Below the pieces are notes generated by a model, which saw only the letters and a list, made by a program, of their open reading frames with translations, searched no databases and was not told the DNA's origin. The position numbers and the translations under genes were made by a program. From NCBI GenBank assembly GCA_903905735.1, contig CAIVHU010000016.1, forward strand, positions 19,042 through 83,041: DNA of 64,000 bases, written 5' to 3'. The stretch is from an uncultured beta proteobacterium (GTDB taxonomy: Bacteria; Pseudomonadota; Gammaproteobacteria; Burkholderiales; Burkholderiaceae_C). This document shows positions 39,566 to 49,848 of this stretch, one piece after another. How positions within the stretch are numbered: position 1 is the stretch's first letter; each line of letters opens with the position of its first letter.

Positions 39566-41383
39566 TCAATCGGTCAGCGCGTCAGCCGTGTTCAGATGCA
39601 CATGCAGCACCTGTCCGGCATCGCGCGTTTCGTGACGCGCGGCGTTGGCAGCGGCTTTGAAGGGCTCAAGCCCCAGGCGGCGCACACAGGTGATGAAGCG
39701 CTCGCCAATGCGCCGGTAGATGCGGTAGGTGTCCAGCAGCGCCTCGACCACGTCGGCCACTTCGCTGGCCGCAAATGATGGGCCGATCACCTTGCCCGGC
39801 GTAGCCGGGCCCGACAGCGTGGAGCCGTCCGAGCCACCGAGTGACACCTGGTACCACTCGCGGCCGTCCTTGTCCACACCCAGCACGCCGATGTGGCCGC
39901 TGTGGTGGTGGCCGCAGGAGTTGATGCAGCCGCTGATGTGCATGTCGATCGCACCCAGGTCAAACAGCTCGTCCAGGTCGGCAAAACGGCGGGTGATGCT
40001 CTCAGCCACGGGAATAGAGCGGGCGTTGGCCAGCGCGCAAAAGTCGCCACCGGGGCAGGCGATCATGTCGGTGAGCAGGCCGATGTTGGCGCGCGCCAGG
40101 CCCAGCGCGTTGGCGGCTTGCCACAGCGCGGGCAAATCCTCCACGCGCACCCAGGGCAGCAGCAGGTTTTGCTGGTGGGTGACGCGCACTTCGCCGGCGC
40201 TGAAGCGTTCGGCCAGATCGGCGGTGGCATCCAACTGATCGGCGGTGGCATCACCGGGCGCAAAGCCCAGCCGCTTGAAGGAGAGGGTGACGGCGCGAAG
40301 AAGCTGGTTTTTGTGCGCCCGCACATTTTGCTGCAGCCAGCGCTGGTAGGCCGCCTGCTCTTTGGGGGTGAACTCAGCTACTACGGTTTCAGGAGCTGGT
40401 CGCCCTTGTTCTAAAAGGGCTACAGGCATAAATGATGCTGAAACCCGGTCCAGCTCGTATTGAGGAATGGTGTGCTGGCCACCGTCGTGGTCCAGGACCG
40501 CCTGGTACTCGGCGTTGACCTCATCGACAAAACGCTCACCCTCGGCCTTGACCAGAATCTTGATGCGCGCCTTGTACAGGTTGTCGCGCCGACCCCAGCG
40601 GTTGTAGACGCGCACCACGGCTTCCAGATAGTTCAGGATCTGGTTCCAGGGCAGGAATTCGCGCAGCGTGCGCGCAATCATTGGCGTGCGACCCATGCCG
40701 CCACCCACCATCACCTTGAAGCCGACCTGACCGTCAGCGTCGCGCAGCAGTTGCAGGCCAACATCGTGCCAGGCGGTGGCAGCGCGGTCTTCACGCGCGC
40801 CGGTCACGGCCAGCTTGAACTTGCGCGGCAGGTAGGCAAATTCGGGGTGCAGCGTGCTCCATTGGCGCAGGATCTCGCAATACGGGCGCGGGTCAACCAG
40901 CTCGTCGGGTGCAATGCCGGCCAGCGCGTCGCTGGTGATGTTGCGGATGCAGTTGCCGCTGGTCTGGATGCCGTGCATGTCGACACTGGCCAGCAGGTCC
41001 ATCACGTCAGCGCTCTTCTCCAAAGGAATCCAGTTGAACTGCACGTTTTGGCGTGTCGTGAAATGGCCGTAGCCCACCGGCAGGTGCGGTGTGCCCAGCT
41101 CGGCTTGTGTGGAGGAAGCGGTATGAAACACCTCGGCGCTGGGCTGGTCAAACTCGCGGGCTATGCGTGCCAGCACGCGCAACTGGCGGCTGGCCAGCTC
41201 GCCGTAGGGCACGGCCACGCGCAACATGGGCGCGTAGCGTTGCACATACCAGCCGTTTTGCAGGCGCAGCGGTCGAAAGTCGTTGTCGGTCAGTTCGCCT
41301 GACATGTTGCGCGCCAGTTGGTCGCGGTATTGCTCGGCGCGACGACGGATGAAGTGGCGGTCAAAGTCGGTGTATTGGTACAT
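39566..41383 (-). CDS. cysI: ferredoxin-type sulfite (nitrite/sulfite) reductase hemoprotein
   Basis: A 605-residue siroheme/[4Fe-4S] enzyme that reduces sulfite to sulfide by six electrons. The cluster cysteines are in CPGGDFC and CINSCGHHHSG; FRPLRLQNGWYVQRYAPMLRVAVPYG is the family start. No CysJ flavoprotein is nearby. Residues about 316-331 (MPVALLEQGRPAPE) are from palindromic element copy 13. Start 41383 is chosen because AGGTG lies six bases upstream and homologues begin MYQY; ATG 41389 is possible. Operon with DUF934 and cysHDN. Confidence 0.93.
   Translation of the reverse strand: MYQYTDFDRHFIRRRAEQYRDQLARNMSGELTDNDFRPLRLQNGWYVQRYAPMLRVAVPYGELASRQLRVLARIAREFDQPSAEVFHTASSTQAELGTPHLPVGYGHFTTRQNVQFNWIPLEKSADVMDLLASVDMHGIQTSGNCIRNITSDALAGIAPDELVDPRPYCEILRQWSTLHPEFAYLPRKFKLAVTGAREDRAATAWHDVGLQLLRDADGQVGFKVMVGGGMGRTPMIARTLREFLPWNQILNYLEAVVRVYNRWGRRDNLYKARIKILVKAEGERFVDEVNAEYQAVLDHDGGQHTIPQYELDRVSASFMPVALLEQGRPAPETVVAEFTPKEQAAYQRWLQQNVRAHKNQLLRAVTLSFKRLGFAPGDATADQLDATADLAERFSAGEVRVTHQQNLLLPWVRVEDLPALWQAANALGLARANIGLLTDMIACPGGDFCALANARSIPVAESITRRFADLDELFDLGAIDMHISGCINSCGHHHSGHIGVLGVDKDGREWYQVSLGGSDGSTLSGPATPGKVIGPSFAASEVADVVEALLDTYRIYRRIGERFITCVRRLGLEPFKAAANAARHETRDAGQVLHVHLNTADALTD
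40388..40436 (+). repeat. Family A palindromic element, copy 13 (inside cysI)
   Basis: AGGAGCTGGTCGCCCTTG, loop, then AAAAGGGCTACAGGCATAAA. On the coding strand it reads MPVALLEQGRPAPE, comparable to MHKGRPATE in copy 1 and MPLALTEKALAAIK in copy 7. Confidence 0.9.
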
Positions 41384-41564
41384 GGGCATCACCTGGAAAA
41401 TTTCGGATTCAGACGGTCATTCGAGGTTTGACCCGCGCAGCGGCAGTCTTTGGCAGCCTCCTCATACTGGGGTACCAGAAATCGTCGGCCGCCAAAGCCG
41501 GTCACTGCGCTGGACGCTGTCAGGCGCGCACTCGGAGTGGTAAAACTGATATTCGTGTGGGGCA

Positions 41565-42356
41565 TCAGATCGCGATCAACTTGGTACCGGCATAGGCCAG
41601 CAGCACCGACAACATCGATCGGATCACCCGCTCCGGCACACGTGCCATGTAGTGCGAGCCCAGCCAGATGCCCGGCAGGGAGCCAGCCAGCAGCAGGCCC
41701 AACATGGACCAATTCACCGAACCCAGCGACGCATGGCCCAGCCCGACCACCAGCGTCAGCGGCACGGCGTAAGCAATGTCGGCGGCCACAATGCGCGGCA
41801 GCGGCAGCATGGGGTACAAGACCATCAGCACGGTGACGCCAATGGCACCCGCGCCGACCGAAGTGAGCGACACCAGCGTGCCGATCAGTGCACCAAACAG
41901 CAGCGGCAGGCTCCAGTGGCGGGCGGTGGTGGCTTGTGCCTCTTGTCCGGCGGCAATGGTTTTGGGAGCGGCTTTGCCGCGCAGCGCCTTGTAAAGGGTG
42001 GCGGCCGCCGTGAGCAGCAGCGCCACACCCAGGGTGGAAGTCATCAGGTGCTGCACGGCAGGGTCGGCCGGGCCCAGGGTTTTCAATACCCACAGGGTGA
42101 CCAGCGCGGCCGGGATGCTGCCAGCTGACAAATGCAGCACGACGCGCCACGGCACCTGACCCGAACGGGCCATCTTGACCGTGCCGCCCAGTTTGGTGAA
42201 AGCGGCAAACAACAGGTCAGTGCCGACGGCCATGTAAGGCTTGACGCCAAAGGCAAAGATCAGGATCGGTGTCATCAGCGAGCCGCCGCCAACCCCGGTC
42301 AAACCGACCACGGTACCTACCAAAAAACCAGCCAGAATGAACGCTAAATCATGCAT
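41565..42356 (-). CDS. TauE/SafE-family sulfite/sulfonate exporter-like protein
   Basis: A 263-residue inner-membrane protein with about eight helices in the TauE/SafE family, whose members move sulfite or organosulfur anions. The N-terminal repeat is VGTVVGLTGVGGGSLMTPILI, with the matching internal repeat SLTSVGAGAIGVTVLMVLYP. Its place between cbiX and cysI supports a role with sulfite or sulfate. The ATG at 42356 is preferred over a GTG nine bases upstream. Confidence 0.9.
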   Translation of the reverse strand: MHDLAFILAGFLVGTVVGLTGVGGGSLMTPILIFAFGVKPYMAVGTDLLFAAFTKLGGTVKMARSGQVPWRVVLHLSAGSIPAALVTLWVLKTLGPADPAVQHLMTSTLGVALLLTAAATLYKALRGKAAPKTIAAGQEAQATTARHWSLPLLFGALIGTLVSLTSVGAGAIGVTVLMVLYPMLPLPRIVAADIAYAVPLTLVVGLGHASLGSVNWSMLGLLLAGSLPGIWLGSHYMARVPERVIRSMLSVLLAYAGTKLIAI

Positions 42357-42397
42357 GGGCCGCACTTTACGGCCCGATCGTTATATTTCAAAATACT

Positions 42398-42808
42398 TTA
42401 TGGTGATTTGTTTATATCGAATTGTGCATGATTGGTGTCGGAACCCAGTGCCCAGCTGGCAATTGCATCGCGGATCAGGGCGTTGTCACCCAGTGGTGGG
42501 GCCATCTCCACACGTACCTCGGGCTGGCTCTGGGCAAAGGCGGTGACGATATCGACCAGATCACGGTTGACATGTTTGCCCGCCGCCCAGAACAGCGGCA
42601 TCACACGGATGTGCTGACAGCCCAGCGCGGCCAGATCGGCCAGTGTGTCCTCCAGCGATGGCTGCATCAGCTCCAGAAAAGCCAATCGGCACGGCCCGGA
42701 GTGCTGGCTTTGCAAACGCGCCAGAATCGCCTCCAGCGGCAAGCGCCAACCCGGGTCACGCGAGCCGTGGGCAAAGAGGACGATGGCGGTGTCTGGAACG
42801 GGTTTCAT
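42398..42808 (-). CDS. cbiX: sirohydrochlorin chelatase-like protein CbiX
   Basis: A 136-residue single-domain chelatase that inserts cobalt, or iron for siroheme, into sirohydrochlorin. The start is AIVLFAHGSRDPGW with the conserved His. RVMPLFWAAGKHVNRDL is the second metal-binding segment. It is the first gene of the leftward sulfur operon, which fits a role in providing siroheme to CysI. A longer frame extends upstream to 42970 but that part has no similarity. Confidence 0.9.
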   Translation of the reverse strand: MKPVPDTAIVLFAHGSRDPGWRLPLEAILARLQSQHSGPCRLAFLELMQPSLEDTLADLAALGCQHIRVMPLFWAAGKHVNRDLVDIVTAFAQSQPEVRVEMAPPLGDNALIRDAIASWALGSDTNHAQFDINKSP

Positions 42809-42922
42809 GGGTGCGGTCGGTTGGTGTGACGCAGCAGGGTGTTGCGCTGAATCGGATGCGTGACACTTTAACAAGACAATCGGCCCATTCGTTCCCTGCA
42901 ACTGTTTCACCCGTAGCCACCC

Positions 42923-43891
42923 ATGCCTCACCATCGCAACCCGCGCAGCTTGCTCACCCCCGCCATGCACAACGTGTTGGAGCGCATGGCCCGCGCGGGC
43001 AAGTTGCCGTTACATGCGCTGAAGCCCGAACAAGCCCGGCTGGCGTATGAGGTGGGTGCCAACGTGCTGGAGATCGACCCGATCAAGGTGCACCGTATGG
43101 AGACCTTCACCGTGCCAGCGCGTGACGGTTTTGATCTGCCGGTACGGCTGTATGCGCCGCCGCAGCCAGACGGCGCACTGATGCCTGTGCTGGTGTTTTT
43201 TCATGGTGGCGGTTTTGTGGTTGGCAGTATCGCCACGCATGACAGCCTGTGTCGCCACCTGAGTCATCTGTCGCATTGCGCCGTGCTGTCGGTGGGCTAC
43301 CGGCTGGCACCGGAGCATCGCTTTCCGGTGGCGTTTGACGATGCCTGGGATGCCATGCAATGGGTGGCTGCCAGCGGCCATGACAAAGGTCTGGATGGCC
43401 ATCGCATCGCGGTCGGTGGCGACAGCGCCGGCGGCACGCTGGCGGCGGCATGTGCGCTGCAGGCCCGTGATGTTGGTTTGAAACTACGGCTGCAACTGCT
43501 GTTTTACCCCGGCTGCGCCGCACAGGCAGATAGCGCGTCGCACCACACCTTTGGGCGCGGCTTTCTGCTGGAGGCTGAGCACATCGACTACTTTTTTGGG
43601 CATTTCATCCCCGATCACGCCGATCGTGAAGACTGGCGGTTTGCGCCCTTGAACGCGCCCGATGTGGACGGTGTGGCCCCAGCCTGGTTTTGCCTGGCCG
43701 AGTGTGATCCGCTGGTTGAAGAGGGTCTGGCCTATGCCGACCGCCTGCGCGCTGCTGGCGTGCCGGTGGACCTGGAGCTGTACCGGGGCGTGGTGCACGA
43801 GTTTGTCAAGATGGGTCGGGCCATCCCTGAGGCGCGTCAGGCGCATCTGGATGCTGCGCGAGCGCTGCGACAGGCGACCCAACCAAAATAG
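42923..43891 (+). CDS. alpha/beta hydrolase (HSL-type acetyl esterase/lipase)
   Basis: A 322-residue hydrolase of the hormone-sensitive-lipase family. The oxyanion-hole motif is FFHGGGFVVGS, the nucleophile elbow GGDSAGGTLAAA, the acid ECDPLVEEG and the catalytic His GVVHEFVKMG. No signal peptide. It hydrolyses short-chain esters in other members. It is divergent from the sulfur operon and shares its upstream region with cbiX, without evidence of shared function. Confidence 0.92.
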   Translation: MPHHRNPRSLLTPAMHNVLERMARAGKLPLHALKPEQARLAYEVGANVLEIDPIKVHRMETFTVPARDGFDLPVRLYAPPQPDGALMPVLVFFHGGGFVVGSIATHDSLCRHLSHLSHCAVLSVGYRLAPEHRFPVAFDDAWDAMQWVAASGHDKGLDGHRIAVGGDSAGGTLAAACALQARDVGLKLRLQLLFYPGCAAQADSASHHTFGRGFLLEAEHIDYFFGHFIPDHADREDWRFAPLNAPDVDGVAPAWFCLAECDPLVEEGLAYADRLRAAGVPVDLELYRGVVHEFVKMGRAIPEARQAHLDAARALRQATQPK

Positions 43892-44075
43892 ACCCCCACG
43901 CGCACAAAGTCATCCGTGCAAAACGACGGTGTCATCCGCAAGACGATGCCAGCCATCAGATTGGCAAAGATCGAAGTGGAAATCTTTTTCGATGGCCCTT
44001 GGCGGGGTGTTTGCCCAGCTGTCAGGCCAGGCGCAGTCGCTTGCACGAATCTGCGTCACCTGGGTTGCGTGGACT

Positions 44076-44768
44076 TCAGCCCAGATGGCGGCCAAAAAAA
44101 CGTAATGTTCGGTCCCACGCCTGCTGCGCCCACACCGCGTCATACTGGGTGGCCGGAATGCGGCCCGGGCCAACAGCGGTCTCATTGGCGAACGCGTGGT
44201 AAGCCAGGTAGCGGTGAAATTCAAACCCCACGTTGGCGCCGTGCAGCTTGTCTTCCAGCGCGTCGATGGTCTCAATTTTGAAAAAATCGTCTTGGGTGCC
44301 CCAATGGCCCATCAGCGGTGCGTGGATTTTCCCGGCGTCGACGTATTCCAGCGGTGGGCAGCCGTACCAGACGACACCCGCGTCGGCTTCAGGCGTTTGC
44401 GTCAGGGCCAGCAGGGTTAGCGCACCACCCATGCAAAAGCCGGTCACGCCGACCTTGGGCGCGCGCGTCTTGAGGTATTGCACCGCGCCACGGATGTCCT
44501 GCGAGGCAGCGTCGCCAAAATTCAGCCCGTCCATCAGGTGGTGGGCCTCTTCGGCCTCCACCGTCGACTGGCCGCGGTACAGGTCTGGCACCAGCGCCTG
44601 GTAGCCGGCGCTGGCCAGGCGATCGGCCACACCGCGAATCTGGTCATTCAGGCCCCACCACTCCTGGATGACGACGACAGCCGGGGCATGCTCGGCCTGT
44701 GCGGGTAGGGCCAGATAACCCTGGACAGTTTGTCCGTCCGGACGCTTGAAACTCACCATGGTTCCCAT
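44076..44768 (-). CDS. dienelactone hydrolase-family protein
   Basis: A 230-residue alpha/beta hydrolase of the carboxymethylenebutenolidase family. The Cys nucleophile is in GFCMGGALTLLAL, the acid near WGTQDDFF and the His in YHAFANE. IQEWWGLNDQIRGVADRLA is the family N-terminal signature. It may open dienelactones, but many members act on other esters, and no ortho-cleavage genes are adjacent. AGGAG precedes the ATG at 44768. Confidence 0.92.
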   Translation of the reverse strand: MGTMVSFKRPDGQTVQGYLALPAQAEHAPAVVVIQEWWGLNDQIRGVADRLASAGYQALVPDLYRGQSTVEAEEAHHLMDGLNFGDAASQDIRGAVQYLKTRAPKVGVTGFCMGGALTLLALTQTPEADAGVVWYGCPPLEYVDAGKIHAPLMGHWGTQDDFFKIETIDALEDKLHGANVGFEFHRYLAYHAFANETAVGPGRIPATQYDAVWAQQAWDRTLRFFGRHLG

Positions 44769-44879
44769 TGTTTTTTCTCCTGATTGGTTGATTGGGTTGA
44801 GGCGCGCATAGTAAGCGCACCAACTGATCGGTGCAAAACAAGGCTTTTTCGGGGAGCGTGGGCCAACGATAATCAGGCC

Positions 44880-45653
44880 ATGTCTACACCCAAAGTTCTG
44901 TTCGGCTTTCATGCCGTGGGCGTGCGCCTGAAAACCTCGCCCAAATCCATTGTCGAAATTTTTGTTGACCCGACGCGCCGCGATGCCCGCATGCGCCAGT
45001 TTGTGGAGCGTTGCCAGGAGGCGGGTGTGCGCCTGATCGAGGCTGACGGCATGCGTCTGGCCAAGATGTGCGGCAGCCACGGGCATCAGGGCGTGGCCGC
45101 GCGGGTGCATGAGTTGACACAGGTGAAATCACTCGACGAGTTGCTTGAGCAACTGGAGGCCAGCAACCTGGAAAATCCCTTGTCCGAACGCGAGCAGCCG
45201 CTGATTCTGGTGCTCGACGGCGTGACCGACCCGCACAACCTGGGTGCCTGCCTGCGCGTGGCCGATGGTGCCGGTGTGCACGCGGTGATTGCCCCCAAGG
45301 ACCACGCGGCGGGCATCAACGCCACGGTGGCCAAGGTGGCCAGCGGCGCGGCCGAAACGGTGCCGTATTTCATGGTGACGAATCTGGCGCGCACGCTCAA
45401 TGAGCTGAAAGAACGCAACATCTGGATCATCGGCACCAGCGATGTGGCACCGCGCACGTTGTATCAGGCCGACTTGAAAGGGCCGGTGGCACTGGTGCTG
45501 GGGGCTGAGGGTGACGGCATGCGCCAGCTCACCGCCAAAACCTGTGACGAGCTGGTGAGCATTCCGATGCGCGGCGCGGTGGAAAGCCTGAACGTGTCGG
45601 TGGCCAGCGGCGTGTGCCTGTATGAGGCGCTGCGGCAGCGTTCAGGGACCTGA
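44880..45653 (+). CDS. rlmB: 23S rRNA (guanosine-2'-O-)-methyltransferase RlmB
   Basis: A 257-residue SpoU-type enzyme that methylates the 2'-O of G2251 in the 23S rRNA P loop. It has an N-terminal substrate-binding domain (residues 1-80, GFHAVGVRLKTSP) and the trefoil-knot SAM domain with VTDPHNLGACLRVADGAG, ALVLGAEGDGMRQL and IPMRGAVESLNVSVASGVCLYE. Length matches the family. Palindromic element copy 14 starts three bases after its stop. Confidence 0.96.
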   Translation: MSTPKVLFGFHAVGVRLKTSPKSIVEIFVDPTRRDARMRQFVERCQEAGVRLIEADGMRLAKMCGSHGHQGVAARVHELTQVKSLDELLEQLEASNLENPLSEREQPLILVLDGVTDPHNLGACLRVADGAGVHAVIAPKDHAAGINATVAKVASGAAETVPYFMVTNLARTLNELKERNIWIIGTSDVAPRTLYQADLKGPVALVLGAEGDGMRQLTAKTCDELVSIPMRGAVESLNVSVASGVCLYEALRQRSGT

Positions 45654-45655
45654 AA

Positions 45656-45712
45656 TGCTACAAAAATAATAGATTCTTGCGCCCGTATTAATTAGGCTGG
45701 AGGCCAATTTGC
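45656..45712 (+). repeat. Family A palindromic element, copy 14
   Basis: AATAATAGATTCTTGCGCCC, loop, then TTAGGCTGGAGGCCAATTTG. It lies in the 68-base gap between convergent rlmB and creA, so it could terminate transcription from both sides. Confidence 0.8.
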
Positions 45713-45721
45713 CTTATAAAG

Positions 45722-46189
45722 TTACTTGACCGGAATCGGCTGTGTGGTTGGCACTGCTACCGCCGTCACGTTGTTTTTCGGGCTACCGTCAATGATCTTG
45801 TCGGAGTACACCAGATACACCAGCGTGTTGCGTTTCACATCCACCATGCGCACCACCCGCACATGTTTGAACAGGAAGGATGAGCGGGCATTGAAAACTT
45901 CGTCCTGCTTGTCGATCTTGTCCTTGAAACTGATCGGGCCGACTTGGCGGCACGCCACCGACGCGTCGGACGTGTCTTCGGCAAAACCCAGCGCCCCTGC
46001 GTAACCCCCGGTTTTGGCATGTGACAGGTAACACGCCACGCCTTCCACCGCCGGGTCGTCAAACACATCCACCACCACCTTGTCGTTGGGGCTCAGGAGC
46101 TTGAACGTGGTGCTGACATCGCCAATGGTTTCAGCACTGGCAGCCAGGCACACAGCGGTCAAGAGCAGCAGGTACAGTATCTTTTTCAT
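45722..46189 (-). CDS. creA: CreA-family periplasmic protein
   Basis: A 155-residue CreA homologue: signal peptide LYLLLLTAVCLAASAET at the N-terminus, then ETIGDVSTTFKLLSPNDKVVVDVFDDPAVEGVACYLSHAKTGG. The family is conserved but its function is not known. The start at 46189 follows GGAAAC. It lies 44 bases after the hybrid kinase gene in the same direction and may be the last gene of that operon. Confidence 0.93.
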   Translation of the reverse strand: MKKILYLLLLTAVCLAASAETIGDVSTTFKLLSPNDKVVVDVFDDPAVEGVACYLSHAKTGGYAGALGFAEDTSDASVACRQVGPISFKDKIDKQDEVFNARSSFLFKHVRVVRMVDVKRNTLVYLVYSDKIIDGSPKNNVTAVAVPTTQPIPVK

Positions 46190-46233
46190 AGTGATGTTTC
46201 CTTGTTTCAAATGGGCTAAGGGCCAAAAACAGC

Positions 46234-49200
46234 TTATTTTTCCAGCCCTTGACGTTTGGCAATGGCTTGCAGCACCGCCTCAAACGCCTGGCCGAGTTGT
46301 TGCCGGGTGTGCTGCACGCCGGGCCAGTCCAGCGCGTCGGTCTGGGCTTCGAGCCGGCTGGCCATCTGGGCCATGTGCGTCATGCCGATGTTGCCGCAGG
46401 TGCCCTTGAGATAGCGCGCCAGCGCATCAACCCGGGACGCCTGCTGTTGGGCAATGGCCTCGTCAAGCTGGTCCAGCAACGCGGTTGCGCTTTGCTGAAA
46501 CAGCATCAGCAGCTTGTGCATGACCTGCGGATCATCGCCAAAATAGCCTTCCAGCTCGTCAAAATTGACATCAGGGTTGGCGGCCAGCAGGTGGCCCGCA
46601 TCCTGTTGCGAAGGCAGCGCTGGACCGGCCCAGTGACCCAGCACGGCTGCCAACTGCCCGGCATCGATAGGTTTGCTCAGGTAGTCGCTCATGCCCACGG
46701 CCAGGCAGCGCTCGCGGTCGCCCAGCATGGCGTTGGCGGTCATGGCGATGATGGGCACCCGTGGCTGGCCCGGCAACTGGGCCTGGCGGATGGCGGCGGT
46801 CGCTTCAAAGCCGTCCATCACCGGCATCTGGCAGTCCATCAGCACGGCGGCATAGGTGGGGCCGTCGCCCAGCGCCGCACGTTCCAGCGCTTGCACGGCG
46901 AGCTGGCCGTTGTCCACAATCTGCAGGGCGTAACCCAGCTTGACGACTTGCAGCTCGGCCACGCGCTGGTTCACCAAATTGTCCTCGGCCATCAGGATCA
47001 GGCGCGGTGTGCCGATCTGGCCAGGCAGCATCGGGTGGTTGTCGGCATCAAACACCATCGGCTGCGAGTCCGCAAACAGCGGCGGCTCAACTTTGCTTGT
47101 GCCGTCCAGTGAGCGCATCGGCACGGTGAACCAGAACGTGGAACCCTTGGCAATCTCGCTGTCCACGCCAATGTGTCCGCCCATCAGCTCCACCAGACGC
47201 TTGCAAATGACGAGCCCCAGACCCGTGCCACCGTATTTGCGGGTGGTGGAACTGTCGGCCTGGGTGAACGACTGGAACAATTTGGCCTGGGTGGCCGGCG
47301 TGATGCCGATGCCGGTATCGGTGATGTCGATACGCAGCATGGCCTGATCCAGCCCAAATGTCTTGTAAGCGCGCACGGTCACGCTACCGGTGTCTGTGAA
47401 CTTGATGGCATTGCCGATGAGGTTGAGCAGTACCTGGCGCAAACGAGTGGGGTCGCCGGCCAGGCGCAGGGGCAGCTTGGGGTCGATGTGGCTGCTCAGG
47501 GCCAGCGCCTTGTGGCGTGCCTTGCCGGCCAGCAGTTCCAGCGTGCCTTGCAGCACCTGGCCGACGGAAAACTCGGTGATCTCGATGTCGAGCTTGCCGG
47601 CTGCGATCTTGGAGAAATCCAGAATGTCATTGATGATCACCAGCAGGGCCTGGGCCGAGTCGTGCACGATGGTGGTGAACTCGCGCTGCTCATCGTCTTG
47701 CGGCGTGTCCAGCAGCAGGTCGGTCATGCCGATGATGCCGTTCATCGGCGTTCGGATTTCGTGGCTCATGGTGGACAAAAACTCGGACTTCAGCCGCGAG
47801 TTTTCCAGTGCCTGGTCGCGTGCCTCCAGCAGCGCCGCCTCGACCTGCTTGCGCAGGCCAATGTCGGTCAGCACGCCAATGTAGTGCGTCACCTGGCCCA
47901 GGTCGCTGTGTACCGGTGACAAGTGCACTTCGCTGACCAAAGGCGTGCCGTCCTTGTGTTGGTAGTCCATCTCCAGGGTGATGCTCTGGCCCTGGGCGAT
48001 CGCTTGGACAACCTGCCTGACTTTGTCCGGGTCGGTCTGTGGGCCACGTAAAAAACCGGCCCGCGCGCCCACGCATTCTGGCGCGGTGTAGCCGGTGAGA
48101 CGGCAAAAGCCAGCGTTCACATACTGGATCAGCGGCCCCTCGGGGTGCGGCTCAGCATCCAGGATGTAGATGCCCTGGTCGGTCTCGGCAATCGCCGATT
48201 CGATCAATGTCATGCGGGTTCGGGTGCGGATCTCTTCCGAAATATCGCGTTTGATGGCTACGAAGTGGGTGATCTCGCCCTGGTGGGTGATCGGGGTCAC
48301 CGTCATCTGCTCGGGGTAGACCTCGCCGTTTTTGCGCCGGTTGGTCAGCTCTCCCTCCCAGGGTTTGCCAGTGAGCAGGGTTTGCCACATGGCGCTGTAA
48401 AAAGACTTGCCCTGCAGGCCGGATTTGAGCATTTTGGTGGATTGACCCACGGCTTCTTCTGCGCTGTAGCCGGTGGTTTGCGTGAATGCCGGGTTGACAT
48501 ATTCAATCAGCCCGGCGCGGCTGGTGATGACGATGACGTTGGCCGCCGCATCCAGTGCCGACTGCTGCAGCCTGATTTGCGAGCGCGCCGCCAGCCGTTC
48601 GGTGATGTCCTGAAACGACAGCAGCGAGCCCACCAGCGCCCCTTTCAGGGTGAGCGGCTTGGAGCCAAACGACACCGGAATACAACGCCCGTCACGGTGC
48701 ACAAAGTGGTCTTCGCCGTGCAGGGCGTCACCCTGGCGCAGCGCCAGATACAGCGGGCACGCGGTCTGCGGATAGTGCGAGCCGTCGGGCCGGATGACGT
48801 GAATGGCCTGGTGCGCGTTGGTGCCCACCAGATCAGCCGCGCGCCAGCCCAGAATGCGCTCGGCGGCAGCGTTCACATAGGTGATGATGCCGTCGAGGTC
48901 GGTGGTATAGACCCCGTCAGCCAGGGTGTCGAGGATAGTGGCGTTTTGCTGGCGCTGGCTCTCGGTGTCGTCACGGGCGCGGCGAGTTTCTTCCAGCGCG
49001 CTGGCCAGGCGTCGCATGAACAGCAACACCAGCGTACCGCCCAGCACCACCACCAGCGAGATCAGCAGGGTTTCGACTTGCCGCAGGCGGGCGCTTTGCG
49101 CCGCCAGGTTGGTCTCCAGGTCGCGCAAACGCTGGTCACCTTCCAGGAACAGGCGGTTGGCGTTTTCGGTGATGCGTTCAAACTGCGGTGGAATCTGCTT

Positions 49201-49791
49201 GAGGCTCAGGACCACCTCTTCTTCGGCGGCCAAAAAGTCGGCAGCGCGGCCCGAGTCCATGGCCTGCCAGCGCTTGGTCAGCAGTTGCAGCAAGCTGCTG
49301 GTGTGCGCCCTGATCTGGCTGATCTGTGGCTCGATCTCAATGATTTCCATGACCAGCGCCTGGCTGTTCGCCTCAGCCCGGTAAGTCGCATCACGGGTGA
49401 CTTCGTCCTGCCCGTCCACATTGAGCCGCAGCATCCGACGCGTGGTGCCACCGTTCTGCAACACATTCAGGTCGTGCTCCAGCTTGTCCAGATTGCGGTT
49501 GATAGTGCTGTCGATGCGTGCAAAACTGGCCTGGTTTTGCGTGACGGCCAGGCGGTAGTAGTCTTTTTCCACCTCGCGGATGCCGTGCACGATTTCGTCG
49601 CCCACGAACAGCCGGGCCCGCTCGTTGTCGCCGCGCTGCCTGATCTGGGTCTCCAGGTGGTCAAAGTACCGGCGCAAGCCAAACACCAGCATCAGGCACA
49701 GCAAGCTGATGCCCACCAGCCAGCGCATGGAAGTGTTCAGCGGCTTGGCCGCAGGCACTGGGGCAGGTGCGTCGGCTTGTGGCAGTGTCAT
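46234..49791 (-). CDS. hybrid sensor histidine kinase (PAS x3, HisKA, HATPase, REC, degenerate Hpt)
   Basis: A 1185-residue inner-membrane sensor. TM1 is about residues 23-40, a helical periplasmic domain follows, and TM2 is about 239-257. Three PAS domains span about 285-660. The kinase has H677 in [16 protein letters not shown] and ATP-binding [15 protein letters not shown] near 852. The receiver has D986 in [15 protein letters not shown]. In the C-terminal Hpt domain the motif HxLKG is replaced by RYLKG, with R1126 where the phospho-His belongs (codon CGC). The orphan binding protein gene lies 57 bases upstream, so sensing through that protein is likely. Confidence 0.94.
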   Translation of the reverse strand: MTLPQADAPAPVPAAKPLNTSMRWLVGISLLCLMLVFGLRRYFDHLETQIRQRGDNERARLFVGDEIVHGIREVEKDYYRLAVTQNQASFARIDSTINRNLDKLEHDLNVLQNGGTTRRMLRLNVDGQDEVTRDATYRAEANSQALVMEIIEIEPQISQIRAHTSSLLQLLTKRWQAMDSGRAADFLAAEEEVVLSLKQIPPQFERITENANRLFLEGDQRLRDLETNLAAQSARLRQVETLLISLVVVLGGTLVLLFMRRLASALEETRRARDDTESQRQQNATILDTLADGVYTTDLDGIITYVNAAAERILGWRAADLVGTNAHQAIHVIRPDGSHYPQTACPLYLALRQGDALHGEDHFVHRDGRCIPVSFGSKPLTLKGALVGSLLSFQDITERLAARSQIRLQQSALDAAANVIVITSRAGLIEYVNPAFTQTTGYSAEEAVGQSTKMLKSGLQGKSFYSAMWQTLLTGKPWEGELTNRRKNGEVYPEQMTVTPITHQGEITHFVAIKRDISEEIRTRTRMTLIESAIAETDQGIYILDAEPHPEGPLIQYVNAGFCRLTGYTAPECVGARAGFLRGPQTDPDKVRQVVQAIAQGQSITLEMDYQHKDGTPLVSEVHLSPVHSDLGQVTHYIGVLTDIGLRKQVEAALLEARDQALENSRLKSEFLSTMSHEIRTPMNGIIGMTDLLLDTPQDDEQREFTTIVHDSAQALLVIINDILDFSKIAAGKLDIEITEFSVGQVLQGTLELLAGKARHKALALSSHIDPKLPLRLAGDPTRLRQVLLNLIGNAIKFTDTGSVTVRAYKTFGLDQAMLRIDITDTGIGITPATQAKLFQSFTQADSSTTRKYGGTGLGLVICKRLVELMGGHIGVDSEIAKGSTFWFTVPMRSLDGTSKVEPPLFADSQPMVFDADNHPMLPGQIGTPRLILMAEDNLVNQRVAELQVVKLGYALQIVDNGQLAVQALERAALGDGPTYAAVLMDCQMPVMDGFEATAAIRQAQLPGQPRVPIIAMTANAMLGDRERCLAVGMSDYLSKPIDAGQLAAVLGHWAGPALPSQQDAGHLLAANPDVNFDELEGYFGDDPQVMHKLLMLFQQSATALLDQLDEAIAQQQASRVDALARYLKGTCGNIGMTHMAQMASRLEAQTDALDWPGVQHTRQQLGQAFEAVLQAIAKRQGLEK

Positions 49792-49848
49792 GGCAGGTGG
49801 CGTTATGGCAGGTGCCCGCTGGCACCCACGCGGGCTGAGTCAAGCATG

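Noticed and set aside
43892..44075. Possible small gene between the two hydrolases
   Set aside because: Short frames on both strands lack a ribosome site or any family similarity.
46201..46260. Another family A copy at the 3' end of the hybrid kinase (AGCTTATTTTTCCAGCCCTT)
   Set aside because: Only one arm is recognisable and the second arm and spacing do not fit.
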